Assembly (NCBI GenBank): GCA_050696075.1
Contig: JBOGUF010000181.1
Span: 1-38,109, forward strand
Source: JBOGUF01 sp050696075
GTDB lineage: Bacteria; Chloroflexota; Chloroflexia; Thermomicrobiales; UBA6265
Direction of reading: 5' to 3'
DNA: 38,109 nt
Part shown: positions 7,771 to 14,757 of the stretch, in pieces
How the letters are laid out: every line of letters begins with the position of its first letter
Position numbering within the stretch: position 1 is the first letter of the stretch
Translations under genes and position numbers: made by a program
Notes under the pieces: model-generated
Told to the model about the DNA's origin: nothing
Databases searched by the model: none
Seen by the model: the letters and a program-made list of their open reading frames with translations, nothing else

Positions 7771-8547
7771 TCAAATCGTTTGATTGGCGAGCGCGACGTG
7801 CTCAAGTGTGAAGCGCTCGAGGCTGGCGCGCTGGCGCGGGGATAAGACCTCGCAGACCCAGCCCCAGTGGAGCGAGACCGCGTCGCCCGGTTGCGCGGCT
7901 TCGGCAAATCCGCGGCCGTCGATCTGGCGCACGACCCGTTCCGGACGAGCATCGGCAAGGACGAGTTTGCCGTCCTGCATGACGAGCGGCCGGCGTTCGA
8001 CAAGCAACTCACCGCCCTCAACGCTGAGCACGGTACCCCAACTGATGCGACAGTTGTCCAGCGTTGCCAGGACGTCGCCGCTCAGCCGGTCGACGTTGCG
8101 CCAGACGTCGAAGACGTGAAAGCTGTGGTGGGGTCGCGCGCCGGCCGGCGCCTTGGCGGCGACCAGTTCCATCAGGCGAGGCGAAAGTTGCGTGCGATAG
8201 CGGTCCCGAAGTGAAGCGTACAAATCGCCCACCCGGACCCGGTCCAGTAGCTCGTTCCCGATCCAGTAGGCCTCGACCACGCGGTCATCGAATGGGTCGG
8301 CGATGTCATTGCCGCGGGCAATGAGGGTTAAATAGGGCATGGCTCCGGAGAATTTGCGCAGCATCGCCTCAAGTGGTGGTTCACGGACGGTCGCCAGCGC
8401 ATAGTCGAAGATGGCCCGATTGTCATCGCCGCCGCAGTAGGAGAGCCGATTCGGCATGAAGGCGTATCGGACGAAACGAGCCGTGCCGGCGATTGCATTC
8501 GGCGGCGTCAACGTGCTCGTTGGTGGCGCGTTCACCGTCTCAAACAT
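7771..8547 (-). CDS. DUF6390-like hydrogenase-cluster protein
   Basis: A soluble protein of about 258 residues. The start MFETVN at 8547 is favoured because GGAGG lies 9 nt upstream, while the ATG at 8556 touches it. Near the N-terminus it has RYAFMPNRLSYCGGDDN, in the middle PHHSFHVFDVWRN, and near the end VSLHWGWVCEVLS. I recognise the pattern as the DUF6390 family, repeatedly found in high-affinity [NiFe]-hydrogenase clusters of Actinobacteria and Chloroflexota; no activity is known. Its start overlaps the 3' end of hypC. The conserved Cys and His residues (YCGGD, HHSFHVFDVW) would suit metal or cofactor handling, which is inference. Confidence 0.65.
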   Translation of the reverse strand: MFETVNAPPTSTLTPPNAIAGTARFVRYAFMPNRLSYCGGDDNRAIFDYALATVREPPLEAMLRKFSGAMPYLTLIARGNDIADPFDDRVVEAYWIGNELLDRVRVGDLYASLRDRYRTQLSPRLMELVAAKAPAGARPHHSFHVFDVWRNVDRLSGDVLATLDNCRISWGTVLSVEGGELLVERRPLVMQDGKLVLADARPERVVRQIDGRGFAEAAQPGDAVSLHWGWVCEVLSPRQRASLERFTLEHVALANQTI

Positions 8548-8785
8548 GGGCCGCATCCTCCGCCGCCCACATCTCAGAGAGCTCGGTGTAGAAGCGAAGC
8601 ATCTCCTCGACCTGGGCGACGGCGATCACCTCGAGGATCAACCCGCGGTCCACGAGCACGTACTCGCCCGCCTTAACCTCTGGTTGCAAGGTTGCGTTGA
8701 CGCGCACCACTTGACCCTCGAGCAGCTTGACCTCGGCTAACGAGTCGTCAACGGACTGGACCTGGGCGATGAGCGGCAAACACAT
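8540..8785 (-). CDS. hypC: Hydrogenase maturation chaperone HypC/HybG
   Basis: An 81-residue beta-barrel chaperone starting MCLP, with the invariant Cys2 that carries the Fe(CN)2CO unit between HypD and the hydrogenase large subunit. The body VKLLEGQVVRVNATL ... VKAGEYVLVDRGLILEVI is the typical five-strand core ending in an amphipathic helix. Length matches the family (75-95). GGAGGA lies about 11 nt before the ATG. It follows hypB by 21 nt and overlaps the DUF6390 gene. Its obligate partner hypD is not in this window. Confidence 0.92.
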   Translation of the reverse strand: MCLPLIAQVQSVDDSLAEVKLLEGQVVRVNATLQPEVKAGEYVLVDRGLILEVIAVAQVEEMLRFYTELSEMWAAEDAAHV

Positions 8786-8806
8786 GGCGTGGTTCCGTCC
8801 TCCGAG

Positions 8807-9478
8807 TCATAGGGCGGCGTGTTGATCCAACAGCCAATCCACCCAGGCGTCCAAACCCGCGCCCGTGCGGCAGGAGACTTCGAAGATCGGCGCCCGCGGA
8901 TTGAGGGCACGCACCGACTCATAGAAGAGTGAGCGGTCGAAGTCAACGTGATCGATCAGATCAATCTTATTGAGCACGACGACGTCACTGACCGCGAACA
9001 TCTCCGGGTACTTGATCGGTTTGTCGTGGCCCTCGGCCGCCCCGAGCAGACAGAGCTTGAGGTGCTCGCCCAAGGCCCAATGGGTGGGGCAGACAAGATT
9101 GCCGACGTTCTCCACCAGCAGGAGGTCGAACCGCTCCAGGTCGAGATCGTCCAACGCCCGGTGGACCATATTGGCTTCCAGGTGGCAGTTGCCGCCGGTG
9201 TTGATCTGGACGGCGTCTTGGGCGCCGGCGGCCAACACCTTTTCGGTGTCGATGCTGCCGGCAATGTCGCCCTCGATTACGCCGACGCGCGCCCGGAGGC
9301 GCAACGACTCCAACGTTCGCACAATCAGACTCGTCTTGCCGGCGCCGGGCGACGACATGACGTTGATTGTCAAGACACCGGCCTCGCTTAAGCGCCGCCG
9401 GTTGCCGGCCGCAGCCTGATCGTTGCTGATCAGCAGGCTCTCGACGATGTTGACGATCTTGACGCTGTGGATGCTCAT
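8807..9478 (-). CDS. hypB: Hydrogenase nickel-insertion GTPase HypB
   Basis: A 223-residue SIMIBI-class GTPase that drives Ni insertion into the hydrogenase large subunit together with HypA. The P-loop is SSPGAGKTSLI (~42-52); switch region VGVIEGDIAGSIDTEKV follows; the G-domain metal site is GGNCHLEANMVHRAL, whose Cys-His pair binds Ni/Zn at the dimer interface; the guanine-specificity motif is VLNKIDLIDHV. The N-terminus lacks both the CxxCGC motif of the E. coli protein and the His-rich nickel-storage region of others, so it is a minimal form. Its ATG overlaps the hypA stop as ATGA. Confidence 0.95.
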   Translation of the reverse strand: MSIHSVKIVNIVESLLISNDQAAAGNRRRLSEAGVLTINVMSSPGAGKTSLIVRTLESLRLRARVGVIEGDIAGSIDTEKVLAAGAQDAVQINTGGNCHLEANMVHRALDDLDLERFDLLLVENVGNLVCPTHWALGEHLKLCLLGAAEGHDKPIKYPEMFAVSDVVVLNKIDLIDHVDFDRSLFYESVRALNPRAPIFEVSCRTGAGLDAWVDWLLDQHAAL

Positions 9479-9819
9479 GTTTCGACCTCGAGACTCTCGA
9501 TCAACATTTCGCTGCCGTCGTCAGTGACCTCGCCGACCGTCTGGCACCGCGGACAGCGGAAGCCTAGGCCGTTCGGGCGAAAGTCGGCGTCGCAGCGCGA
9601 ACAATGGCAGCGCATCTCCGTCCGCCGGACGTTGAGCGCGGCGCCGTCGGCGACGGTCCCCGGCGTCAGTAGGTCAAAGTAAAAGAGCAGCGAGTCGTCG
9701 ACGATGCTGGATCGCTCGCCGACCACGAGGTTGATGGCGAGCACCTTGCTAGCGCCTAACCGATCCGCGTGCGCTTCCACCCGTTCCAACAGATAGGCCA
9801 TGACGGAGAGTTCGTGCAT
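9475..9819 (-). CDS. hypA: Hydrogenase nickel chaperone HypA
   Basis: A 114-residue metallochaperone. It begins MHELSV, with the N-terminal Met-His-Glu nickel site, and has a zinc site formed by CHCSRC and CPRC around residues 70-90. HypA passes nickel to the large-subunit precursor with HypB. GGGAG precedes the ATG, and the stop overlaps the hypB start by 4 nt. This hypA-hypB-hypC order directly follows the structural and accessory genes. Confidence 0.95.
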   Translation of the reverse strand: MHELSVMAYLLERVEAHADRLGASKVLAINLVVGERSSIVDDSLLFYFDLLTPGTVADGAALNVRRTEMRCHCSRCDADFRPNGLGFRCPRCQTVGEVTDDGSEMLIESLEVET

Positions 9820-9854
9820 TGTCTCCCGTTCCGCGCCGCGTCGATTGCCGCGCG

Positions 9855-10046
9855 CTACAGCTTGAACTTGCTGGCCACGCCTTGCTTCATGGCGACACCG
9901 ATCATGCTCATCGCGGTCGCCCGGAGGCCTTGAAACTCCTGCGATGCCGAGATGGTCTTCCAGGCATCGCGCAGGTCATCGACCCCCTCGCGGCCGGCTC
10001 TGGTGCCCAGGAAATACCCCACGACAAATCCGACAAGTGCGCCCAT
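9855..10046 (-). CDS. Small glycine-zipper-like membrane protein
   Basis: A 63-residue protein starting MGALVGFVVGYFLGTRAGRE, a single Gly-spaced hydrophobic helix of the kind found in YtxH-like proteins, followed by an amphipathic, charged helix (DDLRDAWKTISASQEFQGLR) and a second weakly hydrophobic stretch. It lies in-line between the YceI gene (49 nt) and hypA (35 nt), so it is probably part of the hydrogenase operon. An anchoring or membrane-association role for a hydrogenase lacking membrane helices is possible, but no function is known to me. Confidence 0.6.
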   Translation of the reverse strand: MGALVGFVVGYFLGTRAGREGVDDLRDAWKTISASQEFQGLRATAMSMIGVAMKQGVASKFKL

Positions 10047-10095
10047 GGCTAGAAGCTACTCCTTTCCGGCGCGAATCGTCTGTCTGACGCCTGCC

Positions 10096-10614
10096 CTATG
10101 CCCCGTCGACCCGCTCGGCGACAACATGGAGACGGGCCGTGATCTCAGGGTCGACGCGGAGCATCAGAACCTTAGGCGGGTTGACGTTGAACTGGCGAAC
10201 GTCGATGCCCCGCTCGCCCTTGACGACGAGTGTCCGCTCATCCGGAGAGCTTACCTGCAACTCGCCCTCGATCGCCTCGGTGACGCCGTGGAAGGTGAGG
10301 TCGCCGCGCACGTGATACCGACCATCCTCATCCAGCGCTCGCACCTCGCGTGCGTCGGCCACTATCGTCGGGTAGCGGCGAGCGTCGATCCGGCGCTGCA
10401 TCTCGCCGTCGTAGAGCGGATTGCCCGACTTGAGTCGATCGACTGGAACTTCCAGATGCAGCGTTGGCGCCGTCGTCAGGTCGAGCCGACCGTCGGCAAA
10501 CTCGGCCTCGATGGACCCAGTGAGACCGTCGGTCTCCCCCTCAATCGGGTGGATGCTCGACCGCGCCACGATGGTCAGGCTGGAGCGTTCCGGCACGATG
10601 CGGTACGTCGCCAT
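10096..10614 (-). CDS. YceI-family lipocalin-like protein
   Basis: A 172-residue YceI-domain protein. Features are TYRIVPERSSLTIVARSSI at the start, the central PLYDGEMQRRIDARRYPTI (~64-82), GDLTFHGVTEAIEGEL, and the closing beta-strands. YceI proteins form an eight-stranded barrel that binds polyisoprenoids, quinones or fatty amides. No signal peptide is present, unlike the periplasmic E. coli protein, so it should be cytoplasmic like the hydrogenase. GAGG precedes the ATG at 10614. Operon position suggests it may handle a quinone or isoprenoid for electron transfer, which is inference. Confidence 0.8.
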   Translation of the reverse strand: MATYRIVPERSSLTIVARSSIHPIEGETDGLTGSIEAEFADGRLDLTTAPTLHLEVPVDRLKSGNPLYDGEMQRRIDARRYPTIVADAREVRALDEDGRYHVRGDLTFHGVTEAIEGELQVSSPDERTLVVKGERGIDVRQFNVNPPKVLMLRVDPEITARLHVVAERVDGA

Positions 10615-10621
10615 CGCTGCC

Positions 10622-10726
10622 TCACATCTCCCGCATCTTCAGATAGCGGGCGACGTCCGGCAGCGACTGAACGATGACCGAGGCGATCGCGATCAAAATC
10701 GAACCGACAATGAATCGACGGAGCAT
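10622..10726 (-). CDS. 34-residue single-helix membrane peptide (DUF6893-like)
   Basis: A very short gene with excellent signals: AGGAGG lies 7 nt before the ATG at 10726, and the frame closes with TGA at 10622. The product begins MLRRFIVGSILIAIASVIVQ, then SLPDVARYLKMREM: positive N-terminus, one membrane helix, and a conserved-looking LPDxxRYLKxR tail. This matches the small DUF6893 proteins I associate with high-affinity hydrogenase clusters. It starts inside the last 34 nt of the maturation-protease gene, in another frame, and ends 8 nt before the YceI gene. A membrane tether or regulator of the complex is possible. Short genes of this size are easily missed by automatic annotation. Confidence 0.7.
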   Translation of the reverse strand: MLRRFIVGSILIAIASVIVQSLPDVARYLKMREM

Positions 10727-11214
10727 GGCTCTACCTCCTGGTGCTGTGCCGGCCCCGCTTCCGCGATCAGCTCGCGGACCACGCGGACCGCTTCGTCCAC
10801 CGCGCGCTCAACTGGCTCGCTGAGCCCGATCCGATCGTCGACGTCTGCCGGCTCGCATCCGACGACGAGCAGGCGACCAGTCCCGCCCCCCAGCGCCTTC
10901 AGCATGCCGAAAACGGCATCGGGTTCCAGACTGTGCGCGTCCAGCAACGTGCCGGTCGGGACGCTCTCCATGTCCGGCTCGATCACATAGATCGTCCCCG
11001 GTTGGCCGCCCCGCGGCGTTGCGTCAACCAGGATTGCCGTCTCATAGCCGTCGAGCAGCTCGTAGGCGAGATGGACGCCGCGGATGCCGAAATCGGCGAC
11101 CCGGACCCAATCGGGAAACGGCTCAGCAGCCAGGCGACGAGCTACCTCGACGCCAAAGCCATCGTCACCGAGGAAGATGTTTCCCACGCCGGCAACCAGC
11201 ATCTTGCCGCTCAC
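10693..11214 (-). CDS. Hydrogenase maturation endopeptidase (HyaD/HybD family)
   Basis: A 173-residue nickel-dependent protease that removes the C-terminal tail of the hydrogenase large subunit once Ni is inserted. The N-terminal GVGNIFLGDDGFGVEVARRL carries the family motif with the Ni-probing acidic residue; the second acid is in ETAILVDATPRGG and the His in DAHSLEPD. GGAGG precedes the GTG at 11214, and that GTG overlaps the stop of the 454-aa gene (GTGA). The substrate, HhyL at 14758-16551, has the expected cleavable tail. Its own 3' end overlaps the start of the 34-aa peptide gene. Confidence 0.92.
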   Translation of the reverse strand: MSGKMLVAGVGNIFLGDDGFGVEVARRLAAEPFPDWVRVADFGIRGVHLAYELLDGYETAILVDATPRGGQPGTIYVIEPDMESVPTGTLLDAHSLEPDAVFGMLKALGGGTGRLLVVGCEPADVDDRIGLSEPVERAVDEAVRVVRELIAEAGPAQHQEVEPCSVDSLSVRF

Positions 11215-12575
11215 GCTTCGGCCTCCACCGGCTCAACCTCATCCGGCGCGAAGTAGAGGAACCGCCCGTGCGCTTGCTGGAGATCGGCGCCCGGGTCGTC
11301 GGTCAGCGTCACTGCCAGGTAGGGCGCATCGTCGACGTCGAACAGGACCGCCTCGACGTTAGCCACCCGCCCAGCCAGGAACATGTCCTGCGCATCCGCC
11401 CGGCGCACGCCAGGGCGGAGCCGCACTTGGCTTCCCCGCGCCACGTCGACGCCGCCAACTCGGACGCTGTCCGTCTCCGGCGAGACCGATGCATCCATGC
11501 CGGGGTCCCACCAAGGCACGCGTTCCGGTTCCTGGGGTGGCGGCGCTCCCGTGACTTCGCGCAGATAGCGCACCGCTCCGTGCAGCTTATCCATCATCTC
11601 CGCGGGCATCGTGTCGACGCGGTCGATAATGGCCGCGGCGCGCGGGTCGGTCGCCCGTGCTTCGCGCTTCTCATCCTCGGTGAGTGACATCGTGCGGAGG
11701 GTGAGGATCTCGTCGATTTCGGTCGCATCGAAGAGGTCGCCGGGACTCTCCGGCGCGATCGTTGGGTAGTCGTAGAGGATGATCGGGGAAGAGAGCATCA
11801 GGTCTCGCCGCCCGTCCTCACCGACCAACACCGGAAAGGTATGGAGGTTGTCGCACGTTGCGACGGCCGGACCTGCCCACTCGGGATGGTCGAGGAGCGA
11901 GACGAACCGTCCATTCGTCAGCCCGAGCAGGATGTGCGCGGCCACGAGCGACCGGCGGAGCGCCTCGTCCCGGCTGCCCGCTTGATCGTCCCAAGCGGTG
12001 ACGTTTTCAAGGCGGACGCGCAGCTTAACCACGCCGTATGGCCCGTCGAGTCGCTCGGCGCTAACGCTCAGTTGCCCGGAGAGGGGCCACCGCTCCCGCA
12101 CGACCCGCCCGACTATCTCGCCACTCCCGGTCCGGATTGGCGCGACCTCTCGCGTCCCGGAAATGTCGAAAGGGATCGACCGCTCGGTTCCCAGGATCGA
12201 ATCGACTGCGACCGTGGCATCAACTTCGCGGTCCACTCCCTCGTCCCAGGTCAGCAGCGTTTTGCCATCGACGTCGAGTGATGGGACGGCACGAAAGGTC
12301 TCGCCGGCGCGATCCACGGCCGCCTCGACCGTCTTCGCTTGGAGTTGAAGAAAGCGCGCCCGCAGATGCAGAACCGGCGCCTCCTCGGTTTCGAGCAGGC
12401 ACTCGGTCTGACTGGCCCACGGCTCGCCGGAGCCTTGCTCGCTCCAGGCGCGCGGCGTGAGGACACCGAACTGCCAGCGGACCTGGTTTTTCCCGGCCGA
12501 GGCCCGATACGGATAGAGCAGATACCCCTCGTAGAGGACGGCGTCGGCGACCTGTTGGGCGGCCTCGAAACTCAT
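11211..12575 (-). CDS. Unknown hydrogenase-cluster protein, 454 residues
   Basis: A soluble protein without signal peptide or membrane segments that I cannot name. The N-terminal third begins VLYEGYLLYPYRASAGKNQV, the middle has LRVRLENVTAWDD and PVLVGEDGRRDLMLSSPIIL, and the C-terminal part has VRLRPGVRRADAQDMFLAGR followed by VLFDVDDAPYLAVTLTDDPG. Similar large proteins of unknown role recur in group 1h hydrogenase clusters. The ATG overlaps the stop of the DUF6084 gene (ATGA) and its own stop overlaps the protease start, so stoichiometric co-translation is likely. It could be an assembly factor or complex component; nothing catalytic is visible. Confidence 0.7.
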   Translation of the reverse strand: MSFEAAQQVADAVLYEGYLLYPYRASAGKNQVRWQFGVLTPRAWSEQGSGEPWASQTECLLETEEAPVLHLRARFLQLQAKTVEAAVDRAGETFRAVPSLDVDGKTLLTWDEGVDREVDATVAVDSILGTERSIPFDISGTREVAPIRTGSGEIVGRVVRERWPLSGQLSVSAERLDGPYGVVKLRVRLENVTAWDDQAGSRDEALRRSLVAAHILLGLTNGRFVSLLDHPEWAGPAVATCDNLHTFPVLVGEDGRRDLMLSSPIILYDYPTIAPESPGDLFDATEIDEILTLRTMSLTEDEKREARATDPRAAAIIDRVDTMPAEMMDKLHGAVRYLREVTGAPPPQEPERVPWWDPGMDASVSPETDSVRVGGVDVARGSQVRLRPGVRRADAQDMFLAGRVANVEAVLFDVDDAPYLAVTLTDDPGADLQQAHGRFLYFAPDEVEPVEAEA

Positions 12576-13210
12576 CGGACCCGCTCCTCGACGCCGAGCA
12601 GGGCGGCCAGCGCCTCATCCCAGCTCGTCATCGCCTGATGCGACTTGTACCGCTGCAGGGCGTCGAAGGTGTCGCGCCGTACCCGAATCCACGCGCTGTT
12701 CGGGAAGTAAAGGTCCATGATCTCCCGCCAAATCCGCACCGGCAGGCGGTAGCTTGCCTCCTTGTGCCACGGAACCTGGCCGACGGAAAACCCGTTCGTC
12801 CCTTTGGCAAAGACGGTACCGCTAAAGAGCAAAATGAGAGGGATCTCGCCGTCGTCCAGTGCGTGCAGATACTTGGCGGCGGCAACCTCGAAGTCATAGG
12901 TGCAAGGCACCGGCAAATCGACCATGACGCTGCCGGTGAAGGGCGGCACGGTCAGCGAGAGATTCGCAAAATGCAGCGGCTTCAAGGTGTCGCCCCAGCG
13001 CGTCGTTTCGCCGAAGAGATCGTGCAGGCGATCCGCCTCGTCCGCCGAGTATCGCCGCCGCTGCGCCTCGATCCGTATCTGGCAACGCAAGGTGATGGCG
13101 TGGATCGGTTCGCCGGTGAGCTCCGCGATTTGGAGTTTCACCAACAGTGTCGGCACCGCGGCGTACCGCTCTGCCTGGGCGTCGAGGCACTCGAAGACGA
13201 GCTCGCTCAT
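12572..13210 (-). CDS. DUF6084-like hydrogenase-cluster protein
   Basis: A 212-residue soluble protein. It has HAITLRCQIRIEAQRRRY, then LHDLFGETTRWGDTLKPLHF, VPPFTGSVMVDLPVPCTYDF and ALDDGEIPLILLFSGTVF, a pattern I match to DUF6084, a family tied to actinobacterial and chloroflexal high-affinity hydrogenase loci. The predicted fold is beta-rich; no catalytic motif is apparent. Start and stop both overlap neighbours by 4 nt (ATGA with DUF5947 and with the 454-aa gene), indicating a tightly coupled set of four accessory genes after hhyE. Function unknown. Confidence 0.72.
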   Translation of the reverse strand: MSELVFECLDAQAERYAAVPTLLVKLQIAELTGEPIHAITLRCQIRIEAQRRRYSADEADRLHDLFGETTRWGDTLKPLHFANLSLTVPPFTGSVMVDLPVPCTYDFEVAAAKYLHALDDGEIPLILLFSGTVFAKGTNGFSVGQVPWHKEASYRLPVRIWREIMDLYFPNSAWIRVRRDTFDALQRYKSHQAMTSWDEALAALLGVEERVR

Positions 13211-13860
13211 CCCGCACTCCCCGCGCCCACAACGCGGCTCTTATCGCGCAATCCCGCGAAGAAGTCTTCGATCTCCCGCCAGACCTCCTCGCCCCCGCCA
13301 AAGCCGCGCCAATGGAGCTTGACCAGTCCCACCAGCTCGTAGCAGGCGTCGATCGGGACCAAATAGCACTCGGTTTGCTTGTCATTGCGGTTGAGCAGCA
13401 GCGCCTCGACGTCGGGGAGGAGATCGGCAACGTGCGGATTCGACGCCATCACTCCCTGCCATGTTTCAAGCGGCAGCAACGACTCGGTAGCTCCCGCCGG
13501 GCTGGGGTAAAAGGCGACGTCCCGCTCTAGGGAGGAATTGTGGAAGAAGAAGGCCATGCGGACGGGGATCTGGAGGTCGTCCCATTGCGCGGTGTCGAGC
13601 GTGAATGCTGGGTCGTACAGATATCGGTCCGGCACGGCCCGGAATTTTCCTTGGGCCGCCCCTTCGTGGGTGAAGAGGAGGTAGCACGCGCGGCAGGAGC
13701 AGAGCAGGTTGCGGCTCTCGACGTTGACGACGTGCGAATGCGCCTCCGAGATCGGCTCGCCGCACATCTCGCAGTGCTCGCCCGGCGGCTTCCGCGGCCG
13801 TTCGAGGAAGCGTCTGAGACCTTCCGGCGTGGTTAATCGCGGTACTGGCCCCGCGCTCAT
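13207..13860 (-). CDS. DUF5947-like metal-binding hydrogenase-cluster protein
   Basis: A 217-residue protein. Residues ~27-65 form a probable metal site: HCEMCGEPI, a His pair in EAHSHVVNVE, then LLCSCRACYLLF, giving two Cys pairs typical of a zinc ribbon or Fe-S site. It continues with KFRAVPDRYLYDP and FHNSSLERDVAFYPSPAGAT. I match this to DUF5947, a companion of DUF6084 in group 1h hydrogenase clusters. The ATG overlaps the hhyE stop (ATGA). A role in Fe-S or Ni-Fe cofactor assembly, or as an electron carrier, is plausible from the cysteines and context only. Confidence 0.72.
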   Translation of the reverse strand: MSAGPVPRLTTPEGLRRFLERPRKPPGEHCEMCGEPISEAHSHVVNVESRNLLCSCRACYLLFTHEGAAQGKFRAVPDRYLYDPAFTLDTAQWDDLQIPVRMAFFFHNSSLERDVAFYPSPAGATESLLPLETWQGVMASNPHVADLLPDVEALLLNRNDKQTECYLVPIDACYELVGLVKLHWRGFGGGEEVWREIEDFFAGLRDKSRVVGAGSAG

Positions 13861-14747
13861 GCCCCTGCTCCCGGCACCGCGATCTGGATCGTGCCCCCTT
13901 CTGCTAGAAGCGGTAACGGTTGAAGGTAGAGATTCCGTTGGTCCACACCTCGTCCTGCCAGCCGGACGTTAAATCGCTCCCCGCACCGCGGACAGGTCAG
14001 GACTTCCTCGGCCAACCCGTCGTCGTGCCAGGACGAGCCACAGGCTGGGCAGTCGTTGCGATAGGCGTAGAAACTGTCGTTGGCGTGACAGACGACGACC
14101 CGGATGCCTCCGACCTCGATTGCGGTCAGTTGTCCCGGCGATAGGTTGCCGAGGCCATCGACCACGGTCCACTCGCCGAGGCCGTTCGCCCCGCTGGCGG
14201 CATGGCCGTTCCGGCGCAACGAATCGATTGAGATCACCCGCTCGGACGGCCGCTCGGAGACGCCCTCGACCTGGATCCGGGTCACTTCGGGCGCCGCTTC
14301 CATGATTGCGCGCTCGATGGCGAGCTTGACCGTGATCGTGGAGGACGGGCAGCCGTGGCAGCTCCCTTCGAGCTGGAGATGGACGACGCCCTCGTCGTCC
14401 ACCCCCAGGAACTCGCAGCCACCCGCGTGCGACCCGAGATAGGGCCGGACCTTGTCCAACGCCTGCTGAACGCGAGACTCCAGATCGACCGGATGCAGGC
14501 CATGCAGAATCAGCAGGCTCGCCACGAGTTCATCACTCGCCAGCCGCTGCATCTGTTCCTGAGCGGTCGCCTCGTTGGCCCAGACGAGCTCGACGATCCG
14601 TTCCAGCCCGGCCCCATAGACCTCGACCAGGAGTCGTACCAACTCCTCGGCCTTTGCCGACACCGTGGGATCGGCCACGGACCGTAGCTCGGTGAGCAGC
14701 GCTTCGATCTGGTCCCCGGCCTGACGCAAGTTGCGGGCTTGGGTCAT
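13857..14747 (-). CDS. hhyE: NifU/Rieske-like iron-sulfur protein of the hydrogenase complex (HhyE type)
   Basis: A 296-residue three-part protein. Residues 1-95 are helical. Residues ~96-162 form a NifU C-terminal domain with SCHGCPSS, the CxxC that holds a [4Fe-4S] cluster. Residues ~203-290 follow a Rieske pattern (SPGQLTAIEVGGIRVVVC, FYAYRNDCPACGSSWHDDG, LTCPRCGERFNV), but both Rieske histidines are cysteines, giving CxxC-x15-CxxC. In Mycobacterium the equivalent gene next to the group 1h hydrogenase (hhyE) encodes a putative Fe-S protein implicated in electron transfer to the respiratory chain. GAGGA precedes the second ATG at 14747 by 6 nt but abuts the first at 14753, so I use 14747. 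It lies just downstream of hhyL. Confidence 0.8.
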   Translation of the reverse strand: MTQARNLRQAGDQIEALLTELRSVADPTVSAKAEELVRLLVEVYGAGLERIVELVWANEATAQEQMQRLASDELVASLLILHGLHPVDLESRVQQALDKVRPYLGSHAGGCEFLGVDDEGVVHLQLEGSCHGCPSSTITVKLAIERAIMEAAPEVTRIQVEGVSERPSERVISIDSLRRNGHAASGANGLGEWTVVDGLGNLSPGQLTAIEVGGIRVVVCHANDSFYAYRNDCPACGSSWHDDGLAEEVLTCPRCGERFNVRLAGRGVDQRNLYLQPLPLLAEGGTIQIAVPGAGA

Positions 14748-14757
14748 GGGCATTCCT

